Shown here: in pieces, positions 1-6,946 of the stretch | How the letters are laid out: every line of letters begins with the position of its first letter | How positions within the stretch are numbered: position 1 is the first letter of the stretch | Source of the DNA: Alistipes sp. | Lineage (GTDB): Bacteria > Bacteroidota > Bacteroidia > Bacteroidales > Rikenellaceae | Assembly: GCA_017629615.1 (NCBI GenBank) | Contig: JAGBWT010000161.1 | Coordinates: 1-14,171 of the forward strand | Direction: 5' to 3' | Length of the DNA stretch: 14,171 bases | Position numbers and translations under genes: made by a program | The notes under the pieces: model-generated | What the model was told of the DNA's origin: nothing | Databases searched by the model: none | Seen by the model: the letters and a program-made list of their open reading frames with translations, nothing else

Positions 1-188
1 AGCAACAGCAACAACAAGATAAACAAAAGGAGCAGGAGCAACAGCAGAACCAAGAGCAACGACAGAGCGGAATTTCGCCACAGGAGCAGGAGGCAATGTT
101 GGAGGCTATTCAGGCCCAAGAGGATAAGACACAAGAGAAACTGAAAGAGGCACAAGGCGTACTTATTCGCGGCAAGCGGAATTGGTAG
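1..188 (+). CDS. C-terminal fragment of a BatC-like (TPR-type) protein
   Basis: The reading frame is open from base 3 to a TAG at 186-188 and gives the last 61 residues of a protein whose start lies outside the window. The visible part is a Gln/Glu-rich low-complexity stretch (QQQQQDKQKEQEQQQ...) followed by ISPQEQEAMLEAIQAQEDK, then a charged tail ending GKRNW. From memory, Bacteroidota BatC proteins (TPR repeats of the aerotolerance cluster) end in this way: a Q-rich linker, a short helix with M-L-x-A-I/L-x-x-x-E, and a basic tail ending in W. The neighbouring batA and batB support this. The TPR repeats themselves are not in view, so the call rests on the tail and the context. In the usual bat order BatC follows BatB; here the fragment precedes batA. 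Confidence 0.6.
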   Translation, partial: QQQQQDKQKEQEQQQNQEQRQSGISPQEQEAMLEAIQAQEDKTQEKLKEAQGVLIRGKRNW

Positions 189-250
189 GGTAGCCTGGGG
201 AGGCTGGGTAGACTGGGTAGCCTGGGTAGATTGAGTAGCCTGGGTAGCCT
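188..250. repeat. 9-bp tandem repeat array, unit GGGTAGNNT, 7 copies
   Basis: Seven consecutive 9-bp units run from the last base of the preceding stop codon: gggtagcct, ggggaggct, gggtagact, gggtagcct, gggtagatt, gagtagcct, gggtagcct. The first six bases are nearly constant and the last three vary. The array is followed by GAAAAA and a second 9-bp array of different sequence. The same unit recurs at 13920-13955 and, inverted, at 13967-14023. Confidence 0.9.
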
Positions 251-257
251 GAAAAAC

Positions 258-293
258 CCCTAACGACACTAACGCCCTTAACGACCCTAACCG
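258..293. repeat. 9-bp tandem repeat array, unit CCCTAACGA, 4 copies
   Basis: Units are ccctaacga, cactaacgc, ccttaacga and ccctaaccg. This is the reverse complement of the TTAGGGTCG-type array at 13880-13915. Between this array and the next (294-372) I see only a short CCCTC-GAA-GAGGG hairpin at 353-365, which has no T-run, and no gene. Confidence 0.85.
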
Positions 294-372
294 ACGACAA
301 GCCGAGAGCAGAGGGCGCTTGCACACTATGCCGAGGCGCGAAGGAGGAAAAGCCCTCGAAGAGGGATTAACA

Positions 373-408
373 CCCTTAACGCCTCTAACGCCCTTAACGA
401 CCCTAACA
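373..408. repeat. 9-bp tandem repeat array, unit CCCTTAACG, 4 copies, just upstream of batA
   Basis: Units are cccttaacg, cctctaacg, cccttaacg and accctaaca. This is the same family as the array at 258-293. It ends 17 bp before the batA start codon and is followed by an A-rich leader (acaacaacaaaaaact). No TAnnTTTG promoter element is visible here, so batA may be transcribed from upstream through the repeats. Confidence 0.85.
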
Positions 409-425
409 AACAACAACAAAAAACT

Positions 426-1415
426 ATGGAGTTTGCAAACCCACACATACTTTGGAGTCTGTTCGCACTCATTCCGTTGGTAGGTTACTACATCTACCGC
501 CAACGGTTGGGCGGTGCGACCATCACCATTTCGTCGATAGACTCACTGCGCAAGGCACCCAAAGGGTGGCGACACTACTTGCGCCACGTGCCATTTGTGT
601 TGCGCTGTGCAGCGCTGACGCTGTTGGTGCTTGCCATCGCGTGTCCTCAATCGGCCGAACACCATCGCAAGACCAATACCGAGGGTATCGACATCGTGTT
701 GGCCATCGACGTCTCGGGTTCGATGCTCGCACGCGACTTCACGCCCGACCGACTCACCTCGGCCAAGGAGGTTGCGGCCTCGTTTGTGGGCGACCGTCAC
801 GGCGACCGCATAGGCCTTGTTGTCTTTGCGGGCGAGGCGGCTACCTACTCTCCACTCACGACCGACCAAGCCTCGTTGCAGACGATGCTCGGCCGCATCA
901 CAAGCGGTCAGATGGAGGACGGTACGGCAATAGGTAACGGCTTGGCTACGGCCATAAACCGTCTGCGCGAGAGTGACTCAAAGAGCAAGGTTGTCATACT
1001 GCTCACCGACGGTGTGAATAATAGCGGCCAGATTGCACCTCTCACAGCGGCACAGATAGCCAAAGAACTTGGCATCAAGGTCTATACCATCGGCGTCGGC
1101 TCCGAGAAGGAGGCCCCATACCCCGTGTTCGACGAGCGTGGTCGCGAGGTCGATGTGGTGATGATGCGTGGCGAAATCGACGAGCGCATACTCTCGCAGA
1201 TTGCCGACGAGACGGGTGGCGAGTACTTCCGCGCAACCAACAAACGTGCGCTCGAAGCGATATACGAGCAAATCAACACCCTCGAAAAGAGTCGTGTCGA
1301 GGTCGAGGAGTATACGGTACTCTACGAGGAGATGCTGCCATTTGCGCTTGCGGCACTCCTTTGCCTCGTGCTTGAATTTGTTATTAACCGACTGATACTT
1401 AAACGCATACCATAA
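426..1415 (+). CDS. batA: BatA-like membrane-anchored VWA protein
   Basis: 329-residue inner-membrane protein with a von Willebrand A domain facing the periplasm; in the Bacteroides bat (aerotolerance) cluster such proteins are thought to form a complex with BatB. A short N-terminal hydrophobic segment (about 7-24) is followed by a second at 56-73; the VWA domain spans about 88-285 and a C-terminal helix lies at 303-320. The metal-ion-dependent adhesion site (MIDAS) is complete: DVSGS (D95, S97, S99), T167 in EDGTAIG and D195 in LLTDG. The N-terminal FxNPxxLW motif is typical of the family. The ATG at 426 directly begins this motif and the overall length is normal for BatA. The stop codon overlaps the batB start (TAATG), which implies translational coupling. 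Physiological role (oxygen tolerance, envelope integrity) is from family knowledge only. Confidence 0.9.
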   Translation: MEFANPHILWSLFALIPLVGYYIYRQRLGGATITISSIDSLRKAPKGWRHYLRHVPFVLRCAALTLLVLAIACPQSAEHHRKTNTEGIDIVLAIDVSGSMLARDFTPDRLTSAKEVAASFVGDRHGDRIGLVVFAGEAATYSPLTTDQASLQTMLGRITSGQMEDGTAIGNGLATAINRLRESDSKSKVVILLTDGVNNSGQIAPLTAAQIAKELGIKVYTIGVGSEKEAPYPVFDERGREVDVVMMRGEIDERILSQIADETGGEYFRATNKRALEAIYEQINTLEKSRVEVEEYTVLYEEMLPFALAALLCLVLEFVINRLILKRIP

Positions 1416-2443
1416 TGTTCCGTTTCGAGAATCCCGATATTTTGTGGGCTATGCTCATCGTTCCTGCGATGGTGGTTGCCCTCTACATCGTAGGCATCGT
1501 GCGCCGTCGGGCTTTGGCTCGCTTCGGCAATATCGCACTGCTCAAAGGGTTGATGCCCGATGTGTCGAAGTGGCGCAATGTGGTCAAATCGACCCTCTTT
1601 ATTGTGGCTGTTGCGTTGGTAATCTTCGCTGCGGCACGTCCGCAATTTGGCTCACGTCTGCGCGAGGAGAAGGCTACGGGTGTCGAGATGATGCTCGTGG
1701 TCGATGTCTCGAACTCGATGCTTGCCGAGGACTTCACACCCAACCGCCTCGACCGTACGCGCTACGCCATCGACAAACTCTTTGGCTCGATGCACCAGGA
1801 CCGTGTCGGTATGGTTGTCTTTGCGGGCGAGTCGAAGGTGCAACTCCCAATCACGACCGACTACCGTATGGCCCGCAGTTTCACGCGCCGCCTCTCTCCG
1901 TCGCTCGTGTCGATTCAGGGTACCGACTTGGGTAGCGCAATATCGTTGGCCTCGCTTTCGTTCTCGAAAAACCCCGATATAGGCCGTGTGATGATACTTA
2001 TCACCGACGGTGAGGCCCACGACGAACGTGCCGTCGAGGCTGCAACCCGTGCCGCCGAGCAGGGTATCCGCATCTTCGCCATAGGTATCGGCACGCCCGA
2101 GGGTGCGCCAATCAAAATTGGTGGCGAATTTATCACCGATGAAGAGGGTGAGATGGTCGTGTCGCGCCTCAACGAAGAGATGTTGCAACAGATAACCGAA
2201 ATCGGTAAGGGCGGCTATATCCGCGCCTCGGGTGCAACATTCGGCTTGGAGGAGATTGTCGATGAAATCGGCAAGATGGAGGAGGGCGAACTCTCGACGC
2301 TCCGCTTCGAGGAGTATGCCGAGCAATTTGTGTGGCTGCTCGCTACGGCCGCCATTCTGCTGCTGCTCGAATCGCTGCTGCTCGACCGTCGCAATCCGCG
2401 CCTGCGCCGATTTAATATCTTCCGCGAAGGGGCGAAGGAGTAG
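1415..2443 (+). CDS. batB: BatB-like membrane-anchored VWA protein
   Basis: 342-residue paralogue of the preceding gene. It has the same FxNPDILW N-terminus, hydrophobic segments at about 11-29 and 59-74, a VWA domain at about 92-290 and a C-terminal transmembrane helix at 305-322. The MIDAS is intact: DVSNS (D97, S99, S101), T170 in QGTDLG and D198 in LITDGE. The sequence DFTPNRLDRTRYAIDKL after the MIDAS is the BatB-type counterpart of DFTPDRLTSAKEVA in BatA. It overlaps batA by one base and ends exactly where the convergent GH2 gene ends. No batC, batD or batE follows on this strand; the only other Bat-like sequence is the fragment upstream of batA. Confidence 0.9.
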   Translation: MFRFENPDILWAMLIVPAMVVALYIVGIVRRRALARFGNIALLKGLMPDVSKWRNVVKSTLFIVAVALVIFAAARPQFGSRLREEKATGVEMMLVVDVSNSMLAEDFTPNRLDRTRYAIDKLFGSMHQDRVGMVVFAGESKVQLPITTDYRMARSFTRRLSPSLVSIQGTDLGSAISLASLSFSKNPDIGRVMILITDGEAHDERAVEAATRAAEQGIRIFAIGIGTPEGAPIKIGGEFITDEEGEMVVSRLNEEMLQQITEIGKGGYIRASGATFGLEEIVDEIGKMEEGELSTLRFEEYAEQFVWLLATAAILLLLESLLLDRRNPRLRRFNIFREGAKE

Positions 2444-4423
2444 TTAGTGTCGTCGCAAATAGTTGCCTATAACGAGTGTCATCGAGTCGCGACAGTCGGC
2501 CGTATGGGCCTCGATATGGTTGCGACCCGAGAGTGTGAGCGAGTCGGTCACAAAGACGCCTATTGAGCGTTGGCGCACGGCTACCGTATCGCCATTGACC
2601 AGCACGGTCGGAGCGCCCTGCGACGAGTAGATGCGCACCGCTTGGCGATTACGCGAGCGTATGGGTGCGCTCTTGCCGACGATGTGGAGTGTCGGACGAC
2701 GGTCGTACCAAAGGGTCTTGTAGAGGTAGTAGGCATCTTTGCGCTGTGTGTGGTCGTGGGTCATCAGACCCGTATTGCGAAGCCCCGTGCGGTAGCGCGA
2801 CGAGCCGAAGTCGAACATCGTATTGAGCCAAATTCCCCAAAACAGAGTCTCATCGACGCGGGCTGCATAGCCCTCGTGGAAACGTGTCTGCCAACTCTCG
2901 GGCAGGCGGTGCTGGCTGTAATTGCGGCGTGTGTGATTCTCGCCCGCAAGACCGAGGTTGCCACCCTCGCCATAGCAGATGGCTTGCGAGAGGTGCTTCC
3001 AATTATCGAGCAGGGCCTGCTGCCAGATATTCAGGTCGTCGATTGAGCCACTCTCCCAACCCATATTCTGATGCCATACGATAAGGTCGGTGATAAAGTT
3101 GATGTCGCCGTCTTGGTTGCTGCACGCAACGGTCGGGCGCGAAGGGTCGAGGCTCTTGGCGAGCTTATTGAGCGAGCCGATGTAGTCGAGCAGGCTCTTC
3201 GAGCGACCTCGCATAAGCGAGAATATGCCCCACATCGCAATCGACGGGTGGTGGCAGTTCTGCAATATGATTTCGCGCAACTGCTCCTCGCCATTGGCCT
3301 TGAAGCGCGGCGTGTCGTAGAAGGCTATGTCGCTCAAAAATGGCGACTGCGCAAGTGGCGAATCGACCCACACAAGCATACCGCGACGGTCGCACTCATC
3401 GTAGAGCGTCTGGGCGTGCGGACCTGCAAGCGAGCGCACAGCATTGGCTCCCATACCGCGAATTGAGCGGAGAGCATCGGCATAGTGTGTCTCGGTGAGT
3501 GCCGCAGCCGAGTGGGCGCAGTCGTGGTTGAGTGCAACGCCGTGAACATAGACGCGACGACCATTGACCCTCAACAGATGCTCGGGCGTAACCTCGATGT
3601 TGCGCCAACCCGTCGTGACGCTGACCGTATCGCCTCCCGTTGCAACCCTCACGCGATAGAGTTTTGGCGAGTGTGGCGACCAGAGTTCGGGGGTGTTGAG
3701 CGTGAATGGTACGGTGATGGTCTTGCCGTCGATTTTGGTCTTGATATTCTGCGTTGTGGCCACATATCCGTCGGGCGAAACGATGTCGATTGAGAGCGAT
3801 GTCTCGCGCTCCTTCTTGCCGAGCAGAGCAATCGTGATGTCGCCCTCGACACGCTCGGTCGAGACCGATTTCGGGCGCACGATAACGCCCTCGGTACCAT
3901 AGTAGAGGGGCGAGATTGTGGTCTGATGGGTTACGATAAGTTCCACGTCGCGATAGATACCGCCATAGAGGTTCTCCTCGGTCGAGGTGGGCAGTACATC
4001 GTTGTGGCAGGCGTTGCTGACCGATACGAGCAGCGTATTGTCGGAGCCGAAGTTGATGCACTCCGTAATCTCGAAGGCGAAGGCTGTGCGACCGCCACGA
4101 TGCTCGCCGACGTGCGAACCATTCACAAATACGTCGGCCACACTCTGCACACCGCGAAAGCGCAAGAAGAGTCGTCGGCCACGCCACTCGGCAGGAACGT
4201 AGAGCGAGCGACGATAGTTGCCCGTCGTGCGGTAGAGGCCCGTTGTTGGGGCGAGAGGGTCGTTGTGCCAGGTGTGGGGTAGGCGGACGTGACGGGCCTC
4301 GTCGCTCGAATTTTCCTCTTGGAAGAAGAAACGCCACTCGTTGTTGAGCGTATAGACTTCGCGGGCGGAAATCGTTGCGAAACAGGCCGCCAGAGCCAAT
4401 ATCAGTAGCAAAAATCGTTTCAT
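2444..4423 (-). CDS. Secreted glycoside hydrolase family 2 protein, probably catalytically inactive
   Basis: 659-residue exported protein with GH2 architecture: signal peptide 1-20 (MKR then a hydrophobic stretch; LAAC at 11-14 also fits a lipobox, so a lipoprotein anchored at C14 is possible), sugar-binding jelly-roll domain about 25-165 (LPHTWHNDP, DVFVNG, GGIYRDVEL), Ig-like domain about 175-275, TIM barrel about 278-575, and a DUF4982-like tail about 576-650. The barrel keeps NAVR, HPSIAMWG and MFDFGS. However, where active members have WG..NE (acid/base) this protein reads WGIFSLM, with S402-L403 in place of N-E, and where they have a nucleophile in SEYGxGG it reads ICYGEGGN, with C483 in place of E. 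E486 lies three residues further on. I chose the ATG at 4423 because it starts the signal peptide; the open frame further upstream runs through the divergent gene. A family assignment to beta-galactosidase-like GH2 is firm; enzymatic activity is doubtful. Confidence 0.85.
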   Translation of the reverse strand: MKRFLLLILALAACFATISAREVYTLNNEWRFFFQEENSSDEARHVRLPHTWHNDPLAPTTGLYRTTGNYRRSLYVPAEWRGRRLFLRFRGVQSVADVFVNGSHVGEHRGGRTAFAFEITECINFGSDNTLLVSVSNACHNDVLPTSTEENLYGGIYRDVELIVTHQTTISPLYYGTEGVIVRPKSVSTERVEGDITIALLGKKERETSLSIDIVSPDGYVATTQNIKTKIDGKTITVPFTLNTPELWSPHSPKLYRVRVATGGDTVSVTTGWRNIEVTPEHLLRVNGRRVYVHGVALNHDCAHSAAALTETHYADALRSIRGMGANAVRSLAGPHAQTLYDECDRRGMLVWVDSPLAQSPFLSDIAFYDTPRFKANGEEQLREIILQNCHHPSIAMWGIFSLMRGRSKSLLDYIGSLNKLAKSLDPSRPTVACSNQDGDINFITDLIVWHQNMGWESGSIDDLNIWQQALLDNWKHLSQAICYGEGGNLGLAGENHTRRNYSQHRLPESWQTRFHEGYAARVDETLFWGIWLNTMFDFGSSRYRTGLRNTGLMTHDHTQRKDAYYLYKTLWYDRRPTLHIVGKSAPIRSRNRQAVRIYSSQGAPTVLVNGDTVAVRQRSIGVFVTDSLTLSGRNHIEAHTADCRDSMTLVIGNYLRRH

Positions 4424-4442
4424 AAAAGCGTATATTACTTTG

Positions 4443-4450
4443 CAAAGATA
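4443..4450 (-). promoter_or_regulatory. Bacteroidota -7 promoter element (TATCTTTG) for the GH2 gene
   Basis: Read on the minus strand, TATCTTTG matches the TAnnTTTG -7 consensus exactly. It lies 19 bp before the GH2 start codon, so the 5' leader would be short. I do not see a convincing -33 TTTG at the usual 19-bp spacing. Confidence 0.6.
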
Positions 4451-4523
4451 GGAAAATACCGAAAAAAATACTAACTTCGTGCGGATATTGACACTTTTTG
4501 GATAAGTAAAGCATCGTATTATT

Positions 4524-5000
4524 ATGACATTTTTTGATATACTCACTTCGGTCGTGGCTTTGTTGGCCATCGTTGCAGGTTGGCGCAAGGGTCTCGTCAA
4601 GCAACTTTTTGCGGTTATAGGCATCGTTGCGGCGATGTTCTTGGCAACCTCGTTTGGAGAGCGGGTGGGCGAGTTGGTCGGCCTCTCGGGCAAGGTGGCA
4701 ATGGTTGGCGGATTTGTCGCACTCTTTGTGCTGACGCTCATTGGCGTTTCGTTGCTCGGCTCGCTCCTGCGCAAGACTTTGGAGGCGGTCGGTGTCGGCT
4801 CGCTCGATACGATTGGCGGCATCGCGCTCTCGCTCGTAAAGTATGCGCTGCTGCTCGGCGTGGTCTATATGTTTATCGATACGCTCAATGGCGAGTACAA
4901 CTTTATGTCGAAGCAGATGACTCGTGCTTCGGTCTCGTTTGAGCCACTTTGCGAGGCGACGCGTACGATATTGAGGTGGTTGGAATCGCTTATAAGATAG
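4524..5000 (+). CDS. CvpA family membrane protein
   Basis: 158-residue integral membrane protein with four predicted helices at about 4-20, 27-43, 57-81 and 98-119. The GWRKGLVKQLF stretch after helix 1 and LDTIGGIALSLVKYALLLG before and in helix 4 are the two landmarks of the CvpA family (named after the E. coli colicin V production protein). In Bacteroidota its role is not established, so I give no symbol. It is the first gene of a tight + strand cluster and is followed 5 bp later by rsgA. No clear promoter is visible upstream. TTACTTTG at 4435-4442 is one base off the -7 consensus. Confidence 0.85.
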   Translation: MTFFDILTSVVALLAIVAGWRKGLVKQLFAVIGIVAAMFLATSFGERVGELVGLSGKVAMVGGFVALFVLTLIGVSLLGSLLRKTLEAVGVGSLDTIGGIALSLVKYALLLGVVYMFIDTLNGEYNFMSKQMTRASVSFEPLCEATRTILRWLESLIR

Positions 5001-5005
5001 GGCCG

Positions 5006-5932
5006 ATGGAGCAGCATATTTCGGGATTGGTGGTGCGTGCCACAGGTAGTTGGTACGAGGTGTTGCACGAGGGCGAGCGTCTGCGTTGCCGTATTCGTGG
5101 TCGTCTGCGTCTGCGCGGAGTGCGTTCGACCAACCCTGTCGTGGTGGGCGATGTGGTCCATTGCGAGTGCGACGAGCGTGGCGAGTGGGTTATATGCGAT
5201 ATTGAGCCGCGCCGCAACTATGTTATCCGTCGCGCCTCGAACCTCTCGAAGGAGTCGCATATCATTGCGGCCAATATCGACCGCGCGATGATTGTCGTGA
5301 CGCTTGTCGAGCCTGTGACAGCATTGGAGTTTGTCGATAGATTTTTGGTGACGTGCGAGGCCTACAAGGTCCCTGCGACCATACTTCTCGCCAAGTGCGA
5401 CCTGCTCGATGCGATGCCCGAGGCGGTCGAAGAGTTTAAGGCCACCTACTGCGCAGCGGGCTACGAGGTTATCGAGATTTCGGCCCTCGAAGGTCGCGGT
5501 GTGGAGCGTGTGCGCGAGATGCTCGACGGCTCCGTGACACTGCTTTCGGGCAACTCGGGTGTCGGCAAATCGACCCTCGTTGGGCGTATCGACCCCTCGC
5601 TCGATGTCCGCACGGGCGAGATTTCGGAGAGTTTTCACAAAGGTAAGCATACGACAACATTCTCGACAATGTACCCCATCGGCAACGGTGGCTACATCAT
5701 CGACACACCCGGCATCAAGGGCTTCGGCCTGATTGATATCGACGACAAGGAGTTGTGGCACTACTTTCCGGAGATGATGCAGCGAGCGAGCGAGTGCCGA
5801 TTCTACAACTGCACCCACACCCACGAGCCCGGTTGTGCTATCTGCGAGGCTGTCAAGGTGGGCGAGATAGCCTACTCGCGCTACGAGAGTTACCTGAAAA
5901 TTTTGGACGAAGATGATAAATACCGAAAATAA
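5006..5932 (+). CDS. rsgA: Ribosome small subunit-dependent GTPase A
   Basis: 308-residue circularly permuted GTPase that assists late 30S subunit maturation by checking the decoding centre and releasing assembly factors. Domains in order: OB-fold about 3-72, then the GTPase with permuted motifs G4 (AKCD, K130 and D132), G1 P-loop (GNSGVGKST, 182-190) and G3 (DTPG, 233-236). The C-terminal zinc site is complete: C264-x4-C269-x-H271-x5-C277. Length is typical. I chose the ATG at 5006 over an in-frame TTG at 4949 because the latter lies inside the upstream gene and adds non-family sequence. The 3' end overlaps trmH by 20 bp. Confidence 0.95.
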   Translation: MEQHISGLVVRATGSWYEVLHEGERLRCRIRGRLRLRGVRSTNPVVVGDVVHCECDERGEWVICDIEPRRNYVIRRASNLSKESHIIAANIDRAMIVVTLVEPVTALEFVDRFLVTCEAYKVPATILLAKCDLLDAMPEAVEEFKATYCAAGYEVIEISALEGRGVERVREMLDGSVTLLSGNSGVGKSTLVGRIDPSLDVRTGEISESFHKGKHTTTFSTMYPIGNGGYIIDTPGIKGFGLIDIDDKELWHYFPEMMQRASECRFYNCTHTHEPGCAICEAVKVGEIAYSRYESYLKILDEDDKYRK

Positions 5933-6596
5933 CCTCACCATCGAGCAGTGTCGTCGTCGCATCGAGTGCCTTGCGGACTTTATGTCGGAGGAGCGATTTG
6001 CGACGCTCAACCGTGCCGTTGGTCAGCGAACACGATATATGACCCTTTTGGCCGAGAATATGTACCACCCGCAGAATGCGAGTGCGCTTGTTCGTCACTG
6101 CGAGGCCTTCGGTGTGCAGGACCTCCATACGGTCGAGACCCTGTGCGCCTTCAACCCCAACCTCAACATCGTGCGCGGTACCGACAAGTGGATTGATATT
6201 CATCGCCACGCATCGACCACCGAAGCGTTGTCGCATCTGCGTTCGGCGGGCTATCGTATCGTTGCGACCACGCCCCACCGCGAGAGTTGTACGCCCGAGA
6301 CCTTCGATGTGGCAAAGGGCCCTTTTGTAGTCGTTATGGGTACCGAAAAGACGGGTATCTCGGACGAGGTTATGGAGGCGGCCGACGACTTTCTGAAAAT
6401 CCCGATGTGCGGTATGGTCGAGAGCCTCAACGTCTCGGCTTGTGCCGCGATAGTGGTCTATATGCTCTCGGAGCGCATACGCCAAAGTGTCGAGGGTTGG
6501 CAACTCTCGGACGAGGAGCGCACGCGTACGCTCTATCGTTGGTGTATGGAGTCGGTTCGCGATGCCGAGGCCGTTCTTGCCCGCAAAGGGTTGTAG
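5913..6596 (+). CDS. trmH: tRNA (guanosine-18-2'-O)-methyltransferase TrmH, SpoU family
   Basis: 227-residue SPOUT methyltransferase expected to 2'-O-methylate G18 in the tRNA D-loop using S-adenosylmethionine. Motif 1 is N55-ASALVRHCEAFG-67, with R61 as the likely catalytic arginine; motif 2 is VVMGTEKTGIS (140-150); motif 3, which forms the trefoil knot, is IPMCGMVESLNVSACAA (163-179). The N-terminal ERFATLNRAVGQRTRYMTLL aligns well with TrmH rather than with RlmB. It overlaps rsgA by 20 bp, so it belongs to the same transcription unit. Target specificity is inferred from family resemblance; another RNA substrate is possible. Confidence 0.8.
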   Translation: MINTENNLTIEQCRRRIECLADFMSEERFATLNRAVGQRTRYMTLLAENMYHPQNASALVRHCEAFGVQDLHTVETLCAFNPNLNIVRGTDKWIDIHRHASTTEALSHLRSAGYRIVATTPHRESCTPETFDVAKGPFVVVMGTEKTGISDEVMEAADDFLKIPMCGMVESLNVSACAAIVVYMLSERIRQSVEGWQLSDEERTRTLYRWCMESVRDAEAVLARKGL

Positions 6597-6640
6597 CGGC
6601 AATACTACAATACGATTTGGAAATCAATAGATAAAAAGGG

Positions 6641-6665
6641 TGCAAAAATTGCATATTTTATGCAA
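6641..6665. repeat. Two overlapping perfect palindromes (TGCAA/TTGCA half-sites)
   Basis: TGCAA-AAA-TTGCA at 6641-6653 overlaps TTGCATA-TTT-TATGCAA at 6649-6665, giving three half-sites in 25 bp. It lies after trmH and about 60 bp before the -33 box of the next promoter. It could be an operator for the downstream pair, or a transcript-end hairpin, although no T-run follows. Confidence 0.5.
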
Positions 6666-6728
6666 CAAAATGGTCTTGGTTCTCGTATTTATAGTGAAAA
6701 TGACACGGTTGTTTTTGAGAGGATATAT

Positions 6729-6759
6729 TTTGTAGATTAAAAAAATGTTAATAACTTTG
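6729..6759 (+). promoter_or_regulatory. Near-perfect Bacteroidota promoter for the GNAT pair
   Basis: TTTG at 6729-6732 (-33 box), then exactly 19 bp, then TAACTTTG at 6752-6759 (-7 box, TAnnTTTG). Transcription would start a few bases after 6759, about 20-25 bp before the ATG at 6788. It is the best promoter in the window. Confidence 0.8.
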
Positions 6760-6787
6760 TACCGAAAGGGAGTAAAAAATAGAGAAA

Positions 6788-6946
6788 ATGGCAAAACCAA
6801 TTAAAGAAACACCGCTACTTACAGGTGAAGATGCTGTTCGCTTTGAGAGGGCGACGAATGATGTTGTGCCTGCTTCTGTTGAAGAGATCCAGCAGGCTCA
6901 AAAGGCCTTTTGTTATTTATCGTCAATTGCAACTTTTAGTATGTAA
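6788..6946 (+). CDS. Small 52-residue protein, putative antitoxin of the GNAT pair
   Basis: The frame runs from ATG at 6788 to TAA at 6944-6946 and encodes MAKPIKETPLLTGEDAVRF..., ending ATFSM. It is not recognisable as a ribbon-helix-helix (DUF1778) antitoxin. From memory, small Bacteroidota and archaeal proteins with the ETPxLxGxDAxRF pattern often sit directly upstream of a GNAT or other toxin-like gene; I cannot confirm this here. Its stop overlaps the GNAT start (TAATG), it has its own strong promoter, and the base composition is far more AT-rich than the flanks. It is real by position, start and coupling; the antitoxin role is inferred. Confidence 0.65.
   Translation: MAKPIKETPLLTGEDAVRFERATNDVVPASVEEIQQAQKAFCYLSSIATFSM

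Noticed and set aside
188..408. Possible CRISPR array
   Set aside because: Units are only 9 bp with no unique spacers of constant length, and no cas genes are present.
4488..4493. TTGACA-like -35 box upstream of the CvpA-family gene
   Set aside because: The Bacteroidota primary sigma factor does not use this element, and no matching TAnnTTTG follows at the right distance.
4424..4822. 133-codon N-terminal extension of the GH2 frame
   Set aside because: It overlaps the divergent CvpA-family gene, is Ser/Thr/Pro-rich antisense sequence, and would bury the signal peptide.
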